From NCBI RefSeq assembly GCF_002754935.1, contig NZ_CP018092.1, positions 310,001 through 374,000 on the forward strand: a stretch of DNA of 64,000 nucleotides, given 5' to 3'. Every line of letters begins with the position of its first letter. Position 1 is the first letter of the stretch. Under the pieces are notes generated by a model. That model made no database searches, was not told the DNA's origin, and worked only from the letters and a program-made list of their open reading frames with translations. This document shows, piece after piece, positions 7,236 to 13,761 of the stretch. A program made the translations under genes and the position numbers. Source of the stretch: Thermostichus lividus PCC 6715. Lineage in GTDB: Bacteria > Cyanobacteriota > Cyanobacteriia > Thermosynechococcales > Thermosynechococcaceae.

Positions 7236-8723
7236 ATGACTTTACTACGTTCCGATAATGAACAATTGTTTACGTTTATTGCCCTGCAAGATGGCGATCG
7301 CCCCAAGTGGTATCGCGATAAGCAGACGGCACGCTACTTGCAACAACAGGGACACTGCTTAGACGCTCCCTATCAAACAGCCCTTCAGCTGTTGAATCGG
7401 TTGCAAACAGACCCGCACCATCCTGAAGCCTGCTATTGGGTGAGGGTGCTGTACTGCTACTTACAGGAGTGTGTGTGGCAGGTGTCGCAGCGATTAGCTG
7501 ACCATCGACATGGCTATGGCTACAGCCGCGAGGATTATTTCCAAACAGGGTGTTCTCTCCTGTGGCAAGCCCCCCTCACGGTGCTACAGGGATTCGACCC
7601 CACAAAAGGGCACCTTCTCAGCTTTGTTTCCCGGCGTCTGTATGACCGGGTGTATGAGGTTTACTATGGTGCGCGTCAGTCGGATTGGGGGCTGTTGCGC
7701 AGGGCAAGCACTAGGCGGCTGAGGCAGGCGTTAACCCTCAGTGGTTACCCCGATCGCCACCGCTGCCTCATTGTTTTTCTTGTGGTCTGCTGGCAGCAGT
7801 TGACCACTGGCTCAGTAGCTCCAGATTCCCAGACCTTGGCACAGATCAGTCGCACCTACACCCAGTCTCAGCCCCAATCCCCCCCTCTAGGGGAGCGCGA
7901 TATTGAGGGGTACCTCCAGCAGGCCATTCAAGCCCTGCGCCATTATCACACCAAGCGCCGCATTGTTTGTCTGTACTATTGCGAGCAAGTCAGCCAAGGG
8001 GAGATTGCCAGACAGCTTGGGCTACCGGGTCAACATACGGTATCTCGGTTGCTTGAGAGGACGCGAAGCTCCCTCGCAAAAGACTTACTCACATTGTGGT
8101 TGCGGGCGCGAGAATACCTAATCCGCGATTGCCTGCAAGCCACTTGGCAGGAATTGACAGACATATTGCCCCCCAGCCTTGATCGTCGATTGGGGCATGT
8201 GCGCGCGGCTGAATTGCCCAGCATTGACCCCGACTCTCGCGAGGCGATCGCCGCCCAACAACAGTTACGACAGATTAAAACCAACCTCAACGATCCTGAA
8301 AGCAAGGCTGCACTGAAATCATTGATCACGCATCCCCCGAGCGAAGATATCCGCTGGCAAGCCGCAGAATTACTCCATGATCACACTGACCCCGACCCGA
8401 CCGCTGGCTCGTGGAAAGTGCGCAAAGTTGATCTTGGCATTGCCCTAGATGGCACCACCCTTGCCCTGACCATGGCGGTTTTACCACGGGATGCCACCTC
8501 AGCACACTTATTTGTGCGGGTCACCCCCTTCAGTGCCGATGCGTTTCTTCCTGCGGGGTTAAGTTTAGAAATTGTGACCGAAACGGGCGATCGCTTTGCC
8601 CGCTTAACCAGCCGTGCCGAAGATCAAGCCGTGCAGTACAAATTCTGGGGAGACATCGGCGAAGCCTTTGGCATCATCCTTGAGTATGGCGGTACTAAAA
8701 TCACAGAGAGTTTTGTTGTTTAA
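7236..8723 (+). CDS. Sigma-70-like protein with DUF1822-type C-terminus
   Basis: 495 residues. Residues about 65-170 resemble sigma region 2 ('YFQTGCSLLWQAPLTVLQGFDPTKGHLLSFVSRRLYDRV'), and residues 247-285 form a helix-turn-helix like sigma region 4 ('QVSQGEIARQLGLPGQHTVSRLLERTRSSL'). From about residue 392 the protein changes to strand-rich sequence ending 'GIILEYGGTKITESFVV', which matches the C-terminus of cyanobacterial DUF1822 proteins. In other cyanobacteria a sigma-like gene, a DUF1822 gene and a CHAT gene are often neighbours; here the first two appear fused. The CHAT gene follows after 38 bases. The likely role, inferred, is transcription control linked to the CHAT protein. Confidence 0.75.
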   Translation: MTLLRSDNEQLFTFIALQDGDRPKWYRDKQTARYLQQQGHCLDAPYQTALQLLNRLQTDPHHPEACYWVRVLYCYLQECVWQVSQRLADHRHGYGYSREDYFQTGCSLLWQAPLTVLQGFDPTKGHLLSFVSRRLYDRVYEVYYGARQSDWGLLRRASTRRLRQALTLSGYPDRHRCLIVFLVVCWQQLTTGSVAPDSQTLAQISRTYTQSQPQSPPLGERDIEGYLQQAIQALRHYHTKRRIVCLYYCEQVSQGEIARQLGLPGQHTVSRLLERTRSSLAKDLLTLWLRAREYLIRDCLQATWQELTDILPPSLDRRLGHVRAAELPSIDPDSREAIAAQQQLRQIKTNLNDPESKAALKSLITHPPSEDIRWQAAELLHDHTDPDPTAGSWKVRKVDLGIALDGTTLALTMAVLPRDATSAHLFVRVTPFSADAFLPAGLSLEIVTETGDRFARLTSRAEDQAVQYKFWGDIGEAFGIILEYGGTKITESFVV

Positions 8724-8761
8724 CAATTCTCCTCCTGTTCTCAAGCATCTCCCCGATCGCT

Positions 8762-10681
8762 ATGATGCAGCACGTCTGTTTAGAACTCGACACTCCACCG
8801 CTAGCTGACCAAAGCTTTGAAGGACGATTACTCTTGGGTTTAGAAGGCCAACTGGATGCCCAAGGCGTGTTTCCAGTAGTCTTCCAGCCCCTCCAGTTAG
8901 TGAAGACAGCCTACGAGGAATGGGTGGGTGCCTATAGGGAGTGTGCCAAAGCCACCCGCTTGGGTGCAGTGGGGAACCAAATTACCAATATTTCTAGTCC
9001 GTTACCCCACTTGCTGCAAGACGTAAGAGCAAAATACCAAATCTTTGTCGAGCGTCTGCAACGCTGGCTCAACGAGACCCGCGTCAATGATCTATCAAGT
9101 CATGGGGATGTCAGTTCATCGTGCTTTGGCTTGGCTAATTATCTGTTTAATCCCTTTGGCGAATCCCGGCACCTGTTCGTCCAAACCCCCACCCTTGAGC
9201 TATGGCGGTATCCGTGGCATGAGTGGTTTCGCATTCGCAATCATCTGGAGCTTGAAGTGGTGTTCATGCCGCGCTTTTATCGACCCTTGCAAAACCCCCA
9301 TCACAAGTATCCAAGAGTTCGCATCCTAGCCATTTTTGGCAAAGAGCATGGTCTGAACCTCAGCGGTGATTTCTCAGCCCTTCGGGCGCTGCCAAATGTA
9401 GAGCTTCACTCCTTAGTGACTCCCAGCCTAGGAGACCTCGTCCACCTGTGGCAAGAACCATGGGACATTCTGTTCTACGCGGGGCATAGTGGGAATGGCG
9501 CTATTGATGTGGACTCTCGCCTAGAGATTCAACAGATCCGCGACACCCTTCAGTATGCTGCCCAGCAGGGATTACAGCTTGGTATTTTTAACTCCTGTGA
9601 AAGTATTGATATTGCCCAACAACTCGTGCAACTGGGGGTTCCCCACGTCATTGGGATGCGGGAAGTGATTCCCGATCTTGTTGCGCAGCGATTTTTACAG
9701 TATTTTCTCAGCAATTTTCAAAGGGGTGCCGATCTCTATACGGCGGTGGCACGGGCGCGATCGCAACTGCGGGAACTCGTGCACATCGAGGAACACTTAC
9801 CCGGAACAGCGTCATTGCCCCTCATTTGTCGCCATCCCCAAGCTCGCCCCCTGACGTGGGCACACCTCCAACAGGGCAGCCGTACCACTATTGTTATCTC
9901 CCCCGATAGCTCATCGCCCCTGCACCAGCTCCCAGATCTCCTATTTTGGTGCCGCTTACAGCTCGATCTTGCTCAGCAAGAGTTTGCATGGGTAGAAACC
10001 AGTTATAGGAGTGATGTGGGCGGGCTAAAACCCCTCCGCTTTAGCGAGGGGATACAGCCAACTCAGGGGGCTTTAGCCCTCTCTATGTGTTAAACTAGAG
10101 ACGTGGAAAGTAGGCGTATCAACTACGCGAAGAAACATCCTAGTACGGAGAAATCCCGGCAAGTAAGTCACTACCGCTTTGGCGGCAAGCCTAAACCACT
10201 GCAAGCAATGGCAGGATGTTGAGCGTATCGAATTGGCTAGTGTTGAAAAGCGCGAAACCACGAACCGAAACATAAACGTAGTCCCAATAGCAGAAATGCT
10301 TGAGGTGAGTAGGGGGTCTTTGACTGCCCCCACCCGCATTAAGTTGTGGGTGACAGCTCAAGGGAAAAGCGAAGCAACGCGGCTTCAGCCCGTTGCGTAG
10401 CATCCTTTGGGAATCCCCTCTCTTTCAAGGAGGGGAGAAGTCAATTCAACTACCAAACAGCCCAGTCCCTGCAATATCAGCAGTCCCTGCAAAATGTTGT
10501 TCACTGGGCCTGTGGTGTGCTGCGTACCTTTGGCTCGTTTGAAACGTCCCCGCAGTTACGGTTTTTCTTTGCCGCCTTGCAACTCGATGCAGAGGCCACC
10601 CTAGAGCAGGTGGCGGCTCAGCGGGCTATCCCCTACCTCCAACACCTAGCTACTAAGGAGCACGGGCTACATCGCACCTAG
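8762..10681 (+). pseudogene. CHAT-domain (caspase-like) protein gene, split by a 438-bp IS derivative
   Basis: As it stands the frame reads 8762-10093 (443 residues), the last 29 or so from the inserted element. Removing 10007-10444 joins ...WVETSY to FNYQTAQSLQYQ... in frame and extends the gene to TAG at 10679-10681, giving about 494 residues. The CHAT catalytic pair is visible: His242 in 'YAGHSGNG' and Cys279 in 'GIFNSCES', with the flanking 'PWDILFY' and 'VIGMREVIPD..AQRFLQYF' typical of the caspase-like fold. CHAT proteins are cysteine proteases used in bacterial immunity and cell-death circuits. The protease core is upstream of the insertion, so a C-terminally altered but possibly active protein could still be made. 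Confidence 0.8.
10007..10444 (+). mobile_element. 438-bp non-autonomous IS200/IS605 derivative, copy 1
   Basis: Shares about 74 bp at the left end and the last 136 bp with the element at 3815-5683, including both end hairpins and the final 31 codons or so of tnpB. The middle (about 10085-10308) is unrelated to the full element's tnpA/tnpB. It lies 3' of TTAT (10003-10006) inside the CHAT gene. Its sequence is almost identical to the copy at 51317-51754, so both moved recently. It has no transposase, so the element at 3815 is the obvious source of TnpA. Confidence 0.9.
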
Positions 10682-10696
10682 GCAGCTATCTTGATC

Positions 10697-11557
10697 ATGC
10701 AGCAACAGCCAAACGACGCTCATCTTCAGCAGGCATTGCAAACGTTTGAACAGGCGTTATTGCAAAAAACGCCAGACATCGAGCTAAGACAGAGGTTAGT
10801 GGAGCAGCTACACCAGTTCTTGGTTCAAGTGCCGCTGCCACTGGTGCAAACTGCTTGGAACAGTACCCAAGGGCGTACTTTAGCAAAACTCCTCTGCCAA
10901 CTGGCAAACAACACTCAGGAGACAACCTGCCTGCGCCTTGCTGCTGCAACAGCTATGGGCTTGGCGGGAGATTCCTTGGCGCAGCAAGCAACCGAGATAG
11001 CACTGACCATACTACGGCACTCGTCCTCCCTTGAAGATGTGATTGCCGCTAGCCGTTGCCTCCAGCGCCTCAATGCCCATCTAGCGGAGGTGGAGTCGCG
11101 CCTCCTGCGCTTCCTTGACTGGGCAACGGTACACTCTCATCAGGTTGCTCTGTGCCGGGCACTTGGTGTGGTGCACCCCGGTCACACCAGAGCCATTCAA
11201 ACCCTAGAGACGCTGATTCGGCAGCAGATCTACGATACGGATACCTTACTGATGGCAGTGGCCGCCTTACAGCGGATTGCTCCTGAGCATTCCTTACCCC
11301 ACGAAACCCTTGCAACTTTCGTAACTAGGGCGACGGCCATCAAGGATGCAGTCGATTTCTATCAGGGACTTAGCCTCATGAAGGCGCTCAAGTATCCCAT
11401 TGCGCCCTATCTCAGTGCGGCAGTGGTGCGCTGGATGCGGGAGGAAATTCATGCGATGGAAGCTCGTCAAGAACCTTACCTCCACGCTCCCTATACGGTT
11501 CTCTGGTACTGTATCCAACATTTATTGTTTGGGGAAATTGCAAAAGAATTGCAATAA
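10697..11557 (+). CDS. HEAT-like alpha-helical repeat protein, unknown function
   Basis: 286 residues from ATG 10697; an in-frame TTG at 10691 is a possible earlier start. The whole protein is helical with loosely repeated units ('ETTCLRLAAATAMGLAGDSL', 'SSSLEDVIAASRCLQRLNAHL', 'SHQVALCRALGVVHPGH', 'DTDTLLMAVAALQRIA'), as in HEAT/ARM solenoids that hold partner proteins. It starts 16 bases after the original CHAT stop, so it was probably the last gene of that operon. The element insertion upstream may reduce its expression. No catalytic motif is seen. Confidence 0.7.
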   Translation: MQQQPNDAHLQQALQTFEQALLQKTPDIELRQRLVEQLHQFLVQVPLPLVQTAWNSTQGRTLAKLLCQLANNTQETTCLRLAAATAMGLAGDSLAQQATEIALTILRHSSSLEDVIAASRCLQRLNAHLAEVESRLLRFLDWATVHSHQVALCRALGVVHPGHTRAIQTLETLIRQQIYDTDTLLMAVAALQRIAPEHSLPHETLATFVTRATAIKDAVDFYQGLSLMKALKYPIAPYLSAAVVRWMREEIHAMEARQEPYLHAPYTVLWYCIQHLLFGEIAKELQ

Positions 11558-11604
11558 TTTAGTGCTAGCACTTAATCCCTTCCCTTGGCGGGTATGCTTA
11601 GAAT

Positions 11605-11640
11605 TTAAAGAAAAAGGGGTCGTCTCAACGACTGACCCCG
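11605..11640 (-). terminator. Rho-independent terminator of ald
   Basis: On the minus strand a GC-rich stem (GGGGTC ... GACCCC with an inner GTC/GAC pair, 11616-11639) is followed by TTTTTCTTT. It lies about 165 bases beyond the ald stop and also separates ald from the end of the HEAT-like gene. Confidence 0.65.
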
Positions 11641-11804
11641 CCTGCCGATTCCTCAGAGAGGAGAACACTGATATTCAATCTAAGACAGATGAGAAAAAAT
11701 GTCAATAATTTTCAATAGGAGACTCTAATTGCCTTGGCCATGGTGGTCAACACTCTGCGCTGGCTTCCTGAAAGCCTATCGAGCAAGGGTCTCCTGTGAG
11801 GACG

Positions 11805-12896
11805 TTAAAGGTCAGGAAACACCTGCCGAACATCGGGATGCACTAACCGATGGTGCTGAATGACTAGCCCCTTGGCTAAGGCAGGAGACAGCTCAAGGGC
11901 GCGATCGCCATGATCAGCCAAGCGGAGAATGTAGGGCAGCGTGCTGTTCATCAGTGCTTGGGTGGCTGTCCACGGCACGGCACCGGGCATATTGGGCACC
12001 CCGTAGTGGACAACCCCGAAGGCGGTGTAGGTGGGGTCAGAGTGGGTGGTGGGGCGCAGGGTTTCTACGCACCCCCCTTGATCCACCGCCACATCCACAA
12101 TCACGGCTCCCGGGCGCATGGTCTGTACGAGCGCCTTTGGCACTAAACAGGGCGGACGTTGACCGGGCACCAGCACCGCACCAATCACTAGATCTGCGTG
12201 GGGCAGTAAGGCCGCAATTTGATGAGAGGTGCTATAGAGGTACTCCACCCGTGCGCCAAAGAGGGTTTCAAGATACTTGAGCCGCTCTAGGTTAATATCC
12301 AGAATGCTCACCTGCGCCCCCAGCCCGATCGCCATCCGAGCCGCTTCGGTACCAACAATGCCACCCCCTAAAATCACCACCCGTCCAGGGGAGACACCGG
12401 GAATGCCGCTGAGTAAGACTCCTCGCCCGCCCTGGGGACGCTCTAGGAACCGTGCCCCAAACTGTACCGCCAAGCGCCCAGCAATCATACTCATGGGGGT
12501 GAGTAGCGGAAAACTGCGTTGATGGTGATAATTTTCTTCAACGCTTTCGTAGGCAATGGCGGTGACCCCCGATTGCACCAGTGCCACGGTCAATTCGCGA
12601 CTGGCGGCTAAATGTAGATAGGTAAACAGGTATTGGCCAGATCTCAGGTAGCGGTACTCAGAGGGCAGGGGTTCCTTGACCTTGACGACTAGCTCTGCAT
12701 CCCATGCCTGTTGAGCGGTCTCCACCACCGTTGCCCCAGCGGCTTGGTAGCTCTCATCGCTAAACCCAGACCCCACCCCAGCACCCGTTTCAATACGAAC
12801 CTCATGTCCGCGCTCTCGTAGGGCTTGCACCCCCGCCGGCGTGAGACCAACACGAAATTCTTGGTCTTTGCGTTCTTTAGGGACACCAATCTGCAT
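11805..12896 (-). CDS. ald: Alanine dehydrogenase
   Basis: 363 residues, full length. It reversibly deaminates L-alanine to pyruvate with NAD. The family signature is intact: N-terminal 'MQIGVPKERKDQEFRVGLTPAGV' with the substrate-binding Arg/Lys pair, 'VVKVKEPLPSEY', and the Rossmann motif 'VVILGGGIVGTEAARMAIGLGA'. The conserved Asp/His region 'VDVAVDQGGCVET' is also present. It is the second gene after pheA on the minus strand (4 bases between them), so nitrogen and aromatic amino acid genes share a transcript. Confidence 0.96.
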   Translation of the reverse strand: MQIGVPKERKDQEFRVGLTPAGVQALRERGHEVRIETGAGVGSGFSDESYQAAGATVVETAQQAWDAELVVKVKEPLPSEYRYLRSGQYLFTYLHLAASRELTVALVQSGVTAIAYESVEENYHHQRSFPLLTPMSMIAGRLAVQFGARFLERPQGGRGVLLSGIPGVSPGRVVILGGGIVGTEAARMAIGLGAQVSILDINLERLKYLETLFGARVEYLYSTSHQIAALLPHADLVIGAVLVPGQRPPCLVPKALVQTMRPGAVIVDVAVDQGGCVETLRPTTHSDPTYTAFGVVHYGVPNMPGAVPWTATQALMNSTLPYILRLADHGDRALELSPALAKGLVIQHHRLVHPDVRQVFPDL

Positions 12897-12900
12897 GAAA

Positions 12901-13761
12901 TCAGGACGCTCCTAGTGGTAAAAATTGGTAACTGCCAAAAATTTTAAGTACATCAGTAACCGCAGTAAGGGCTTCCAGGCACTCAGCGACGATGGCAGGT
13001 TGGCCATTGACTTCAAGATCCACAAAAAACAGGTAGTCTCCGAGGGCGCGCTTACTGGGGCGAGATTCAATGCGGCTGAGGTTAATCTGGCGATCGCTAA
13101 AAAGTTGCAGAACCTTGAGCAGTGCCCCCGGTTGGTTGGCCTTGAGGCTAAAGGCAATGGAGGTGTGGGTGCTGCTGGTGGTCGGCCAGCCATTGCCCTG
13201 TTGACGGCTAACCACCCAAAAGCGGGTGCAGTTGTCCGCTAGGTCTTGAATGTTGGTGGCCACAATGGGCAGTTGATGCAATTGGGCAGCCCGAACCGAG
13301 GCGATCGCCCCCACGGTAGCCGATTGCGCCACGTACTGCAAGCCATCGGCGGTAGAGGCGACCGGACACTGCTGGGCATGGGGCAGCATGTGTTGCAGCC
13401 AGCGCTGACATTGGCCTAGGGCTTGGGGGTGGGAATAGACAGTACGAATCTCCTCAAGCCGAGGGGTCTGCGCCACAAAGGCATGGAGAATGGGCAGGTC
13501 AAAGGCGTACTGGATGTGCAGTTTATCTAAGCGCCAGAGGGAATCTAGCGTACTATTGACACTCCCCTCAACGGAGTTTTCACTGGGCACCAGCGCCAGA
13601 TCCAACTGGGCGATCGCCAGCGCCTCTAGGCAGCCAGCAATGGTCGAGAAGGGTACCAAGTCTATGGGCTCACCCTGCTGCCACTGGGCATAGCGCTGAG
13701 CCGCTTCTTCACTGTAGGTACCCACTGGGCCTAAATAGCCGAGTCGTTGCCGTTGCGTCAC
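12901..13761 (-). CDS. pheA: Prephenate dehydratase
   Basis: 286 residues from GTG 13761, whose first bases overlap the TGA of the upstream ABC gene as GTGA. A longer frame begins at GTG 13788 but would overlap by 31 bases and adds no conserved sequence. The enzyme converts prephenate to phenylpyruvate in phenylalanine synthesis. Catalytic-domain motifs are 'LGYLGPVGTYSEEAA', 'VPSENSVEGSVNSTLD' and 'DLADNCTRFWVV' (the Thr-Arg-Phe signature). A C-terminal ACT domain ('FSLKANQPGALLKVLQLFSDRQINLSRIESRPSK') carries the usual phenylalanine-feedback ESRP motif. Confidence 0.95.
   Translation of the reverse strand: MTQRQRLGYLGPVGTYSEEAAQRYAQWQQGEPIDLVPFSTIAGCLEALAIAQLDLALVPSENSVEGSVNSTLDSLWRLDKLHIQYAFDLPILHAFVAQTPRLEEIRTVYSHPQALGQCQRWLQHMLPHAQQCPVASTADGLQYVAQSATVGAIASVRAAQLHQLPIVATNIQDLADNCTRFWVVSRQQGNGWPTTSSTHTSIAFSLKANQPGALLKVLQLFSDRQINLSRIESRPSKRALGDYLFFVDLEVNGQPAIVAECLEALTAVTDVLKIFGSYQFLPLGAS

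Noticed and set aside
10073-10400. Open frames within the 438-bp element (also at 51361-51688)
   Set aside because: They span both unique and tnpB-derived sequence on opposite strands, and only the tnpB tail is recognisable. They are likely by-products of the element's sequence.
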